From an uncultured bacterium (GTDB lineage: Bacteria; Verrucomicrobiota; Kiritimatiellia; CAIKKV01; CAITUY01), in contig CAITUY010000068.1 of NCBI GenBank assembly GCA_903895695.1, positions 1-47,248 on the forward strand: a DNA stretch of 47,248 bases, written 5' to 3'. Below the pieces are notes generated by a model, which was given only the letters and a program-made list of their open reading frames with translations, was not told where the DNA came from and made no database searches. A program made the position numbers and the translations under genes. Positions 34,869 to 43,010 of this stretch are shown here, piece after piece (positions within the stretch are counted from its first letter, which is position 1; every line of letters begins with the position of its first letter).

Positions 34869-35762
34869 ATGAAGGCAATAATCAGCAGGCGATGGGTTCG
34901 CATCTTGGTGTGCGGTGGACTGCTTTGCTGCGCCGTAGACGCATTCCTGATCGAGCCCCACTGGATCAAGGTCAACCGGCTGTCCTTGAGCGATCACCCC
35001 ACCGTGCGGATCGTCCATATCAGCGATATCCACTACAAGGGCGATCCGTCTTATCTGGCGCGCATCGTGGCGGGCGTCAACGCCTTGTCTCCCGACATTG
35101 TCTGCTTTACGGGTGACATTGTGGAGGATACCCGCTACCTCAAGGCCGCGCTTGATGCTCTCAGCCGAATCAAAGCGCCACTCTATGGGGTGCCCGGAAA
35201 CCATGAGTACTGGTGCGGTGCTTCCTTCGCTCAAATCGGAGCGTGCTTCCGTATGACGGGTGGGCAATGGCTCGTGGACCGAACGGTTGCGGCTTGCGCG
35301 GGCAAGTTGGTGATTGTCGGAATGTCTGGATACGAGATGACCTACCGTTGGGCAGCCGCCGACTTTGCCATGCCGGGGCGGACGATGGATTGGAGTGCGG
35401 CGCCCTGCACGGGGGCAATATTTGCGGTGCATTCACAGACGCCGGGAACTGCGATTCCCGTGCAGGAGAACCAGCCAGCGGCTGAGCCCGGTGCCAAGCG
35501 GATATTGTTGACGCACTACCCCGCCGCGGTCGACAGCATCAAGGGCGAGACGTACGATCTGGTTTTGGCGGGGCACGCGCACGGTGGGCAGGTGCGGCTG
35601 CCTTTGCTGGGTGCCTTGGTCGTTCCTTTCGGCGTGAATGGATACCAGGTGGGCACGTACGTGACCGCAGCGGGACGACTCCATGTTAGTGCGGGATTGG
35701 GAACGTTCCTCTTGCCCGTTCGTTTCTTCTGCCGGCCCGAAATCACGCTGATCGAACTGTAA
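34869..35762 (+). CDS. Membrane-anchored metallophosphoesterase (YaeI/LpxG-like)
   Basis: The 297-residue protein has an N-terminal hydrophobic anchor (about 8-26) and all five metallophosphatase motifs: ISDIH (Asp53, His55), TGDIVE (Asp83), GNHEYW (Asn111, His112), LTHYP (His216) and AGHAHGGQ (His236, His238). It resembles the YkuE/YaeI branch, in which membrane-bound members hydrolyse UDP-2,3-diacylglucosamine or other phosphodiesters. The specific substrate is unknown. ATG 34869 follows GGGAGG. The signal-peptidase-like gene follows after 16 bases. Confidence 0.88.
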   Translation: MKAIISRRWVRILVCGGLLCCAVDAFLIEPHWIKVNRLSLSDHPTVRIVHISDIHYKGDPSYLARIVAGVNALSPDIVCFTGDIVEDTRYLKAALDALSRIKAPLYGVPGNHEYWCGASFAQIGACFRMTGGQWLVDRTVAACAGKLVIVGMSGYEMTYRWAAADFAMPGRTMDWSAAPCTGAIFAVHSQTPGTAIPVQENQPAAEPGAKRILLTHYPAAVDSIKGETYDLVLAGHAHGGQVRLPLLGALVVPFGVNGYQVGTYVTAAGRLHVSAGLGTFLLPVRFFCRPEITLIEL

Positions 35763-35778
35763 ACACGAGGTCACGCAA

Positions 35779-36453
35779 GTGAACAAAGACACCCCGCCAC
35801 CGTTGCCGTCGGCCGGCAGAACGCAACGGAAACGCCTGGGTTTGCCGGCGATAATCGTACTGGCCGTGCTTGGCATGGCGGTGATGGATGGCGTTGCTGT
35901 TGCCCTGCAACGTTCAATGGTTCGGTGCTTTAAGGTGTCGAGTGGCGCCATGCAGCCTACGCTCATGGGCAAGATGACGGATCGTGACGGAAACGTCACC
36001 CCCTGCGATCGGGTGATTGTGGAGAGGGTGTCCGAGCGGGCGCATTCGCCGCTTCGAGGCGATCTCATCGTTTTCGGGACGGACGCTCTTCCTCTCTGTC
36101 CACCCAAGACATATTTCATCAAACGGGTCATCGGCCTGCCGGGTGAGACCGTCGCCATCGCCCCTCCATATGTTCTCATTGACGGCAAGGACGTCACGGA
36201 ACCCGCGATCCTTAGGAAGATCGCCGAGGGCGAAGCGGGATATTCGGGATTCCGGCTCGTGGGCGGGCCGCCAGGAATCCTGACCAACTCCGCGAACACG
36301 ATCAGGCTTGGACCTGATGAGTATTTCGTACTCGGAGACAACGCGGCCAATAGTCTCGACAGTCGCTACTGGGGCGCAGTGCCACGGAAGAATATCGTTG
36401 GTCGTGTCATGAAGATCTGCTGGCCTCCAGCGAGGGTCGGCACGCCTGAGTAA
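35779..36453 (+). CDS. Signal peptidase I homologue with catalytic Ser replaced by Ala
   Basis: A protein of 224 residues with an N-terminal hydrophobic anchor (about 22-43) and the S26 boxes. Box B reads VSSGAMQPTL (53-62): the residue just before Met is Ala57, where E. coli LepB has the nucleophile Ser90 (SGSM). The Lys box FIKRVIGLPGE (Lys115) and box E FVLGDNAANSLDSRYWG (around residue 187) are conserved. An extra segment after box B (MTDRDGNVTPCDRV) is present. The protein may be inactive or use another residue such as Ser55. The start GTG 35779 has no strong ribosome-binding site. Confidence 0.8.
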   Translation: MNKDTPPPLPSAGRTQRKRLGLPAIIVLAVLGMAVMDGVAVALQRSMVRCFKVSSGAMQPTLMGKMTDRDGNVTPCDRVIVERVSERAHSPLRGDLIVFGTDALPLCPPKTYFIKRVIGLPGETVAIAPPYVLIDGKDVTEPAILRKIAEGEAGYSGFRLVGGPPGILTNSANTIRLGPDEYFVLGDNAANSLDSRYWGAVPRKNIVGRVMKICWPPARVGTPE

Positions 36454-36560
36454 ACGGGTGGAAGTTCCCAAATCATCGGGCCCACACGGCGGCATGCCCA
36501 CCGTCCGAGGACCGTGACGATGGTGTGAGCATACAATACAACCCGAGACCCGATAGACGT

Positions 36561-36959
36561 CTACCAAAGCAGTTCCAGCCCCTGCGGTGCGTAGATGCCG
36601 AGGGCTGCATCGTGGGAGATCAGTCGTTTGTGGCGCCGGATAGCCTGATAGACGAGCATGCGGTCGAAGGGGTCTCGGTGCGCGGTGCGTGGGAGTTTGT
36701 GAAACGAGGCTGCGTCCTCGGCATCGAGCGCGAGCACGTCGCACCCCATGCGCCGGGCCACATCAGGTAGGTCCTCCGGGGCGGTTCCTTCTAGTTCGAT
36801 CTTCCCCAAGCCGAACTTCAGCGATATTTCCCAGAACGACACCACACTGACGAGTACCTCGTTGTCCGGATCCATGATCGCCTCGCGCGCTTTACGGCTC
36901 AATCTTCGCGGTGTAAAGGCGGCCCAGAGAAAGGCGTGCGTATCCAGAAGAAGGTTCAT
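36561..36959 (-). CDS. PIN-domain toxin (type II VapC-like)
   Basis: A 132-residue PIN protein. It opens MNLLLDTHAFLWA (Asp6), has VSFWEISLKFGLGKI (Glu44) and TAHRDPFDRMLVYQA with a later acidic group (Asp95, Asp98), all characteristic of the PIN subgroup often found with PhD/YefM-type antitoxins. It overlaps the antitoxin gene by four bases (ATGA, 36956-36959). Expected to be an RNase; target unknown. Intact. Confidence 0.88.
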   Translation of the reverse strand: MNLLLDTHAFLWAAFTPRRLSRKAREAIMDPDNEVLVSVVSFWEISLKFGLGKIELEGTAPEDLPDVARRMGCDVLALDAEDAASFHKLPRTAHRDPFDRMLVYQAIRRHKRLISHDAALGIYAPQGLELLW

Positions 36960-37195
36960 GACAGCAGCATGTCCTCGTCTGATAAGGAGAAGTCCCCAGG
37001 TATCCGGAAATTTGCCCGCCCCTCCAGCAGACCCAAGCGTCGCCCGGCCGTCTTCCGGTACTGCCTATAAGGGATCAGCACGGCGACCCTCCGCTTCGAC
37101 TTACCGAATCCGACGGCAACGGCATGTCCCTCTTGCATTTCGGTCAATACCGCGGAGAACTGCGACTTCAACTCTCCCACCGCCAATGTCTTCAT
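36956..37195 (-). CDS. PhD/YefM-family antitoxin
   Basis: The 79-residue protein starts with TLAVGELKSQFSAVLTEMQEG, the PhD/YefM N-terminal domain (strand, helix with KSQFSAVL, then a strand HAVAVGFGKSKRRVAVLI). The C-terminal tail binds the toxin. It has a GGGAGG ribosome-binding site and a promoter with consensus -35 TTGACA, and would autoregulate the pair. The four-base overlap with the PIN gene supports coupled translation. Confidence 0.85.
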   Translation of the reverse strand: MKTLAVGELKSQFSAVLTEMQEGHAVAVGFGKSKRRVAVLIPYRQYRKTAGRRLGLLEGRANFRIPGDFSLSDEDMLLS

Positions 37196-37213
37196 CTCGA
37201 CCTCCCGCTCACG

Positions 37214-37253
37214 TTCTAGTCTTAGAATAGCCCGCCCGCGCCGTTCTTGTCAA
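37214..37253 (-). promoter_or_regulatory. Putative promoter and operator of the PhD/PIN pair
   Basis: On the minus strand TTGACA (complement of 37248-37253) is 18 bases from TATTCT (complement of 37224-37229). A small dyad TTCTA (37214-37218) and TAGAA (37223-37227) with four-base spacer overlaps the -10, a plausible operator. Confidence 0.5.
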
Positions 37254-37347
37254 CTTGTCATGAACGATCGGTGGCAAGGGTGTGGGTACCCGAAAGATGG
37301 GCTGACCTCCCTGCCTCACGTGTTCGCACTTTCGGCGGGCGTGCTCT

Positions 37348-38025
37348 CTACCGGCGTTGGATGGCGACGTTCTTGAGGGTGATGTAAAGAGGGCTGGTCT
37401 CGGTGAAGTCCGGCTGATTTTCTTCGCCAATGTAGAGGTCAAGGTGGTTGTCCCCGCCATATCCTGGGGTGAACTGGTCATCCACATCCCACTCGGCGGA
37501 TAAGAATCGCGCCGCAATGCTGTCGTCAAGCGGCGCGCCGTTATCCTGAATCAGCGGGGCGGCCAGCTTGAAGCGGGTGCCGCGCGGCAGGACCGCGGGA
37601 TCCGCAGCGGCCGTGCGAAACGATTGCAATGCCCCGCCATAGGCGTTAGCCGGAACCTGATCCAGCCAGAAGCCGATGTCATAGGACCAGTTCAGGTAAT
37701 GTCCCGCGTGCCCGCCGGAGGTGATCCGGCCCGTGCCCTCCGACTTCACGGCGGCCACGAAGTCCGACGGGTAGTCCCCAAGGACATCCAAACTCGATGT
37801 GCTCTCCGGCGACAACCGCCCCTTGACGGTCTCCGGACTGCCACCGTGGAAAGATTCCACCGCCGTATAGTACACGGTGATCAAGTAGGCGCCTGAAGCC
37901 GTCTCGCTCCCTTTCGATCCGGAATCGGACGAGTCGCATCCGCCGGACAGAAGGACACCGGCCGCGACAGCCAGCTCCGCGATTCCTCGAATCCACCGCC
38001 GCCAATTCTTGCGAGAGGGGTTCAT
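37348..38025 (-). CDS. Predicted lipoprotein with DPBB-like domain
   Basis: The 225-residue lipoprotein has lipobox LLSGGC (Cys30), a Ser/Gly-rich linker, then a beta-rich domain: YLITVYYTAVESFHGG, VLPRGTRFKLAAPLI and HLDLYIGEENQPD. This arrangement resembles a double-psi beta barrel or 3D domain, as in cell-wall-active or carbohydrate-binding secreted proteins, but the catalytic residues of RlpA/MltA-type enzymes are not certain. ATG 38025 lies one base after the ABC permease stop, so it is probably the last gene of that operon. Longer upstream frame lacks a signal. Function unknown. Confidence 0.65.
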   Translation of the reverse strand: MNPSRKNWRRWIRGIAELAVAAGVLLSGGCDSSDSGSKGSETASGAYLITVYYTAVESFHGGSPETVKGRLSPESTSSLDVLGDYPSDFVAAVKSEGTGRITSGGHAGHYLNWSYDIGFWLDQVPANAYGGALQSFRTAAADPAVLPRGTRFKLAAPLIQDNGAPLDDSIAARFLSAEWDVDDQFTPGYGGDNHLDLYIGEENQPDFTETSPLYITLKNVAIQRR

Positions 38026-38026
38026 T

Positions 38027-38971
38027 CTACTCCTTCTTCTGCCGCAGGCGGTCAAGCGCAACCGCGGCAATAATAATCAAGCCGGTCACGATCTCCTGGA
38101 CCCAGTTGGGTAGGTCCATCTTCGTGCAGCCGTTGGCGACCGCCGTCATGATGAGCGCCCCGATCAGGCTGCCGAGCACCGAGCCCTGGCCGCCCGCCAA
38201 GCTGCCGCCGCCGATGACAACCGCGGCAATGACGTCCAGTTCCATGCCATTGGCCGTGGTCGGATCGCCCACGGTCAGATACGAGTATTGCAACACGCCG
38301 GCCAGCGCGGCGAAACAGGACGCCAGCATGTAGACGGTCAGCTTGGTCCGTTCCACGGACACCCCGCAAAGCCGGGCCGTCTGTTCGTTGGAGCCGATGG
38401 CAAAGATGTGCCGGCCCTGGCGCGTGTAGCGCAGGAGCACGGCCACCACCAGCGCGAGCACTACCGTCATCCAGACCCCGGGGGGCACGAGCATCCATTT
38501 GTGTTCCGCCGAGACGGCATTGAGCAGTTTGTTCAGCCACGTCGGCGGCGTGACGACCATGGTCTCGTTCGCCAGTCCCTTGGCCGCCCCGCGCAACGCG
38601 CCCCACATGCCGAGCGTAACGATGAACGGCGACAGGCGCAGGCGCGTGATGAGCGTGCCGATCAGCGCGCCGCACCCGGCGCCGATCGCCACGGCCCCTA
38701 GCGCAGCCGCCAGCGGCGTCCACCCGGCGTTTAGCAGGAGGGAGAGCGTGACCGTGCACAGGGCCACTTGCGAGCCCACGGACAGGTCTATACCGCCGCT
38801 GATGATGATCATGGTCATGCCCAGGGCGGCCGTGCCCACCACGGCCGTCTGCAGGAGCATGATTTCCAGGTTGTCCATGGTCGGGAACTTCTGCGGGCGC
38901 AGCACCGCAAAGAGAGCGAACACAAAGACGAGGCCGATCAGCGGCCCGAGTTTCTTGATCCAAGCGTTCAT
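38027..38971 (-). CDS. Sugar-type ABC transporter permease (RbsC family)
   Basis: A protein of 314 residues with about eight to ten membrane helices. The RbsC signature GGIDLSVGSQVALCTV is clear (about 60-75), plus RYTRQGRHIFAIGSNEQTARLCGVSVERTKLTVY, the cytoplasmic coupling loop of this family, and a Gly-rich IGGGSLAGGQGSVLGSLIGALI segment. It forms the channel with RbsA-type ATPase. ATG 38971 overlaps the ATPase stop by four bases (ATGA). The substrate is a pentose, hexose or similar small molecule by family; not resolvable. Confidence 0.92.
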   Translation of the reverse strand: MNAWIKKLGPLIGLVFVFALFAVLRPQKFPTMDNLEIMLLQTAVVGTAALGMTMIIISGGIDLSVGSQVALCTVTLSLLLNAGWTPLAAALGAVAIGAGCGALIGTLITRLRLSPFIVTLGMWGALRGAAKGLANETMVVTPPTWLNKLLNAVSAEHKWMLVPPGVWMTVVLALVVAVLLRYTRQGRHIFAIGSNEQTARLCGVSVERTKLTVYMLASCFAALAGVLQYSYLTVGDPTTANGMELDVIAAVVIGGGSLAGGQGSVLGSLIGALIMTAVANGCTKMDLPNWVQEIVTGLIIIAAVALDRLRQKKE

Positions 38972-40434
38972 GCCGCTCCTGTGGCTTCGGCCATAATGCG
39001 GTGTTCGTCGAGGTCGCCAACCGGCCGGGCGGGTTGCAGTTCGCCGCGGCACATGACGGCCACGCGGTCGCAGACGCCTAGCAGTTCGGGCAGGTAGCTG
39101 CTCACCATCAGGATCGCCTTGCCGCGCGCGGCCAGGTCGTCGATGACGCGGTAGATCTGCGCTTTGGAGCCCACGTCGATGCCGCGCGTCGGCTCGTCGA
39201 GCAGCAGGACGTCGACGTCATGATGGAGCAGGCGGCCGACCGCCACCTTCTGCTGATTGCCACCCGACAGGTCTCCGACGGGTTGGTGCGGGTCGCGGCA
39301 CTTGATCTGCAAGGCGTCGATCCAGCGGCGTGTGGCTTCGGCCTGTCGGCCCGGCAGCACCAGCCCGAGCGGTCCCAGCCCTTGCAGGCGTGAAAGCGTG
39401 GTGTTGTCAGTCACCGAAAGGGTCAACGCCAGGCCTTCCGTCTTGCGGTCTTCGCTCACCATGCCGACGCCCTGGGCCCAACGGCGGGCCGGCGATGCGG
39501 CGCCCACATGGGCGCCCACGCGCACCGTGCCGCGGCGGACGGCGGCCAGTCCGAACACGGCGCGCAGGAGTTCGGTGCGGCCGGCGCCCACCAGTCCGGC
39601 AAGCCCCAGCACTTCGCCCTTGCGCAAGGCGAGCGAAGCCCTGACCGGCTTGCCCTGGCCGGCCAGTTCCGTCACCTCCAGCACCACATCGCCCGGCACG
39701 CGCGGCGAGCGCGGGTAGAGATCCTTCACTTCCCGGCCCACCATGAGTTCGATCAGGCGCGAGGTGGGCGTGAACGGGGTTTCGCCCTCGCCAACGCTCT
39801 GTCCGTCGCGCAGGACGGTGAAGCGGTCACTAATGGCTTTGACCTCTTCCAGGAAGTGGGAGATGTAGACGATGGCGTGACCTTGTTCCTTCAGTCTGCG
39901 GACCAGGGCGAACAGGTGACGGATGTCGTCGTGGGTCAGGCTGCTGGTGGGCTCGTCGAGCACAAGCAACCGGCAACCCACCGCCACCGCGCGGGCGATC
40001 TCCACCAACTGCCGATCGGCGATCGGGAGCGACTCAACGAGGGTGTCGGGGGCGAGGTCGGCCCGGCCCAGTTGGCGGAGCGCCTCAACGGCTTTCTGGC
40101 GCATCGCGGAACGGCGGGTGAAGCCGTAGCGGACGGGCTCCATGCCGAGCAGGATGTTCTCGGCAACCGACAGGTGCGGAGCCAGCGCCAACTCCTGGTA
40201 GATCATGGCTACGCCGGCCTGCCGGGCCTCATTCGGTGTTCGCGGCCGGTACGGGACGCCGTCCAGCTCCATCCCGCCGGCATCGGGGAGGTGGGCGCCG
40301 GAGAGCACCTTCATGAGTGTGCTCTTACCGGCGCCGTTCTCACCTACGAGCGCCAGGATTTGTCCCGCCTCAACGCGCAGGTCAACGCCAGCCAAGGCCT
40401 GCGTGGCGCCGAAGGCCTTGCGGATGCCATGCAT
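38968..40434 (-). CDS. Sugar-type ABC transporter ATP-binding protein (RbsA family)
   Basis: This 488-residue protein has two tandem ATPase domains. Domain one: Walker A GENGAGKST (31-39), Walker B LLVLDEPTSSL. Domain two: a degenerate P-loop GLVGAGRTELLRAVFG and an intact signature LSGGNQQK with LLLDEPTRGIDVG. This asymmetry is typical of RbsA/XylG. ATG 40434 omits the first strand found in relatives; the frame is open about 40 bases further, encoding APPRLRMHGIRKAFGA, but with no ATG/GTG/TTG, so a non-standard start or a slightly short N-terminus is possible. It follows the binding-protein gene by 32 bases. Confidence 0.92.
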   Translation of the reverse strand: MHGIRKAFGATQALAGVDLRVEAGQILALVGENGAGKSTLMKVLSGAHLPDAGGMELDGVPYRPRTPNEARQAGVAMIYQELALAPHLSVAENILLGMEPVRYGFTRRSAMRQKAVEALRQLGRADLAPDTLVESLPIADRQLVEIARAVAVGCRLLVLDEPTSSLTHDDIRHLFALVRRLKEQGHAIVYISHFLEEVKAISDRFTVLRDGQSVGEGETPFTPTSRLIELMVGREVKDLYPRSPRVPGDVVLEVTELAGQGKPVRASLALRKGEVLGLAGLVGAGRTELLRAVFGLAAVRRGTVRVGAHVGAASPARRWAQGVGMVSEDRKTEGLALTLSVTDNTTLSRLQGLGPLGLVLPGRQAEATRRWIDALQIKCRDPHQPVGDLSGGNQQKVAVGRLLHHDVDVLLLDEPTRGIDVGSKAQIYRVIDDLAARGKAILMVSSYLPELLGVCDRVAVMCRGELQPARPVGDLDEHRIMAEATGAA

Positions 40435-40466
40435 CCGAAGGCGGGGCGGGGCTGATGACTGCGGGT

Positions 40467-41426
40467 TCAGGGCAGTTGCAGGATCTTTTTGATATCCGGC
40501 GTGTCGATGTTTTGCGGCGTGACGAGTGCCACCCCGGTGTCGATTACGGGTTCGACCTTCTGGCCCCTAAGCTGATCCACCACGGCCTTTACGCCGAGGT
40601 AACCCATCTTCTGCGGATCCTGGGCCACGAGGGCATTGATTTCGCCCTTGCGGAGCGCGTCGAGCAGGATGGGGGAGGTGTCGAACCCGACAAACTTGAT
40701 CTTGCCGGCCAGGTTGTTCTGGCGCAAGGCCAGCAACATGCCAAAGGTTGACGATTCATTCGGGCTGAACACGCCGTCGGCTTCCTTCAGCTTGTCGATC
40801 ATGTTCATCGCCGCCGTCTTGGCCTCGCCGGCCGTGGCGCCGGCATAGCGATTGTCGACGATGATATGCAGATCCGGTTGCTTCGCGACGGCCTCCGTGA
40901 AGCCGGCTTCGCGCTCGTCCGTGCTGGCTGAGCCCACCTGGTAACGGAGCAGGGCCACCTTACCCTTGCCCCCGAGCAACTCGCCCAGCTTTGTGCCGCC
41001 CATGTTGCCGCCCTTGCGGTTGTTGGTGGCGACGAAGCTGATGTAGTCCTTGCCCGGTTCGCCCTTGAGCGCGGAGTCGAAGATGACCACGGGGATCTTT
41101 TTCTCCATCGCCATGGCCACCGGCCGCTTCAGTGCCGTGTCATCGAGCGGGGCCAGCACGATTCCGGATATTCCCTCGGTCGCGAATTGCTCGACGATCG
41201 CAATCTGTTGGGCGCGATCGTTTTCCTTGAGCGGGCCTTTCCAGACGATGTCGACCCCCAGTTCCTTCGCCGCGGCCTGGGCGCCGGCTTCGACCGACTT
41301 CCAGAACACGTGCGTCGTTCCTTTGGGAATCACCGCGATCTTGAGGCGGGGTGCGTCGGCGCCATAGGAGGTCACGACGCCGAGCACCGCGCTGACTAGG
41401 AGAAACATCCAAGTGCGATTCATCAT
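40467..41426 (-). CDS. Sugar-type periplasmic binding protein (RbsB family)
   Basis: A 319-residue protein with a signal peptide (cleavage near SYGA, about residue 23) and a two-lobed type I fold: LKIAVIPKGTTHVFWKSVEAGAQAAAKELG, GISGIVLAPLDDTALKRPVAMA, IPVVIFDSAL, then FSPNESSTFGMLLALRQ and ALVAQDPQKMGYLGVKAVVDQL. It would deliver a sugar or similar solute to the RbsA/RbsC-type proteins. The start ATG 41426 overlaps the upstream CsgG-like stop by one base (TAATG), so it is translationally coupled to it. Confidence 0.92.
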   Translation of the reverse strand: MMNRTWMFLLVSAVLGVVTSYGADAPRLKIAVIPKGTTHVFWKSVEAGAQAAAKELGVDIVWKGPLKENDRAQQIAIVEQFATEGISGIVLAPLDDTALKRPVAMAMEKKIPVVIFDSALKGEPGKDYISFVATNNRKGGNMGGTKLGELLGGKGKVALLRYQVGSASTDEREAGFTEAVAKQPDLHIIVDNRYAGATAGEAKTAAMNMIDKLKEADGVFSPNESSTFGMLLALRQNNLAGKIKFVGFDTSPILLDALRKGEINALVAQDPQKMGYLGVKAVVDQLRGQKVEPVIDTGVALVTPQNIDTPDIKKILQLP

Positions 41427-42364
41427 TACTTCTCCGGAGGCGTCACGGTCATGCCCTTTTCGACCTTCTTGATATCGCCGTCGGTCACATCGCAGAGCGA
41501 GATCTTCTCTTTCACGGTCGTTGCCTTGAGCGTGGCGACCTTGGTGACCGAGCGGTCGAGCACTTCGCCCGTGTCGTTGTCAACGGTTTCGTCGACCTTG
41601 CCCACCGCGAAGACTTGGCCTTCGCTGACGCCCTCGCGGGTGCCGCGGTTGATGATCACCTTGGTTTCCTTGACCGAGGCGACCGAGCCCTCCCACGGGA
41701 TCTTCTCGAGTTGCTTGGTGATGAAGTCGACGCCCTGGGCGATGGCATCCTCGGTGGCCTTGCCCACGTTGTCCTTCTTGAACCCGCCCATGTCGCCGGT
41801 CAGACCGCCCAGTTTGTCGCCGAAGTACCCGACTTTCAAACCCTTGCGGCCGGCTTTGCCAACCACTTTGGTGGACGCCTTCACCTGACCGGTGCGGGAG
41901 TCAACGATGTAGAATGTGGCGTTGATCTCGGCCGTGTCCTTGTTTCCACCCAGGCTGATGCCCTTGAAGTTCACGCCGCCTTCGCCGCCTGCGGTGGATT
42001 CCTGGACGTGCGTGATGTCGCCCTTCACAAGCAACTGGGCGGGCGTCATGTTGCCTTTTTTGGGAGCCTTATTCCCACCGGCCATACGGCCCGAGTCGAC
42101 CAGGTCCTGTTCGGCCATGGCCTCGCCCCGCATATCCTTCTCGCCCAGCACAATGAACTTGCCCGTGGCGTTCAGCGCGTCGGTCATGATGGTGCCGAAG
42201 GCATCGCCCAGGTCCCACTGGCCGCTCCAACCGGCTTTATTCTCGAACTTGCTGACCGTGATCGAGTACCGCAGGTTGCCCTTCGCGTCCTCGGCGATTG
42301 CTGTCGCCGCGCCGATCGTTACCACCAGTGCCGCCGCCAATGCCAGATACCGCTTCATCTTCAT
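41426..42364 (-). CDS. CsgG-like secreted protein upstream of the sugar importer
   Basis: A 312-residue protein from ATG 42364, which has a GGAGGGCACC ribosome-binding site. A Sec signal (cleavage near ATAIAED, about residue 25) is followed by LRYSITVSKFENKAGWSGQWDLGDAFGTIMTDALNATGKFIVLGEKDM, a clear CsgG-domain beginning, and QLLVKGDITHVQ with TFYIVDSRTGQVKAST, matching later CsgG strands. The end carries VIINRGTREGVSEGQVFAVG, a small beta module as in the gene at 6690. Unlike typical CsgG, no lipobox is present. It precedes and overlaps the ABC binding protein gene, an unusual neighbour; a link between the two is inferred from coupling only. Confidence 0.8.
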   Translation of the reverse strand: MKMKRYLALAAALVVTIGAATAIAEDAKGNLRYSITVSKFENKAGWSGQWDLGDAFGTIMTDALNATGKFIVLGEKDMRGEAMAEQDLVDSGRMAGGNKAPKKGNMTPAQLLVKGDITHVQESTAGGEGGVNFKGISLGGNKDTAEINATFYIVDSRTGQVKASTKVVGKAGRKGLKVGYFGDKLGGLTGDMGGFKKDNVGKATEDAIAQGVDFITKQLEKIPWEGSVASVKETKVIINRGTREGVSEGQVFAVGKVDETVDNDTGEVLDRSVTKVATLKATTVKEKISLCDVTDGDIKKVEKGMTVTPPEK

Positions 42365-42468
42365 GGTGCCCTCCTGTTGCATTCGGATGTTAGGAACAGA
42401 CAATGCCGCGACTGTAGCAAGGTCAGGAAGGGAGTCAAGGCCGTTGACGCCGCAAGGCGAAACAGCCG

Positions 42469-42894
42469 TTAGGCCACTGGCGCGCGCAACAGCGTCACCT
42501 GCTCAGGAGCGTCCAGCGGGGACTCCGCGTCGCAAAAGGACTCTGCGGCGGCGGAGTCGACGAACACGCGCATTTTGATTCGACCCTGCAACCGGGCGAG
42601 TGTGGCGAGTGTTTCGGCGGCAAGCAGCAGGGCGCCTCGCGCCAGCACGGCGATCGGGCCGGTAAAGGCAGCCCTTTGGGCAGCCAAACTACCCGCAACT
42701 TCCATGAAATCGGCCGGTCGCAAGGGCTCATAGGTCGCATCGCGCGCATCAATAAGGATCGCGTAATGCGGGCGATACGCCGGGTCCGCGGCCAGTCGAT
42801 GGATTAGGTTCTCACAGGCGGCCACGGTCAGGTTGCCGCACCCGACCACGCGCACGCTGGCTTCAGCGGGAACGACGGTATAGGTGAAGTTCAT
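42469..42894 (-). CDS. SpoIIAA/STAS-like small protein, hypothetical
   Basis: A 141-residue protein. A strand-rich start (NFTYTVVPAEASVRVVGCGNL), then ACENLIHRLAADPAYRPHYAILIDARDATYEPL and later GPIAVLARGALLLAAETLATLA suggest an alpha/beta fold of the SpoIIAA/STAS type found in many bacterial hypotheticals, where a conserved Asp in LIDARD is typical. No enzymatic motif is visible. It begins 100 bases upstream of the CsgG-like gene, same strand, but may be separately transcribed. Function unknown. Confidence 0.6.
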   Translation of the reverse strand: MNFTYTVVPAEASVRVVGCGNLTVAACENLIHRLAADPAYRPHYAILIDARDATYEPLRPADFMEVAGSLAAQRAAFTGPIAVLARGALLLAAETLATLARLQGRIKMRVFVDSAAAESFCDAESPLDAPEQVTLLRAPVA

Positions 42895-42974
42895 GCCCGG
42901 CGACCTTCAAATAGCATCCCTATAGAATGCCATCACGCCGGGAATCTTCAATCCGGTCAACACCTGACTTTGGC

Positions 42975-42991
42975 ATCAGGATTAACCTGAT
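42975..42991. repeat. Short perfect inverted repeat between two unknown genes
   Basis: ATCAGG (42975-42980) and CCTGAT (42986-42991) with an ATTAA spacer. It lies between the ends of the gene at 43011 and the start of the gene at 42894, both on the minus strand; it could be an operator or a weak terminator. No T-run follows on the minus strand. Confidence 0.3.
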
Positions 42992-43010
42992 AAGGGAACT
43001 CGTGACTCCC

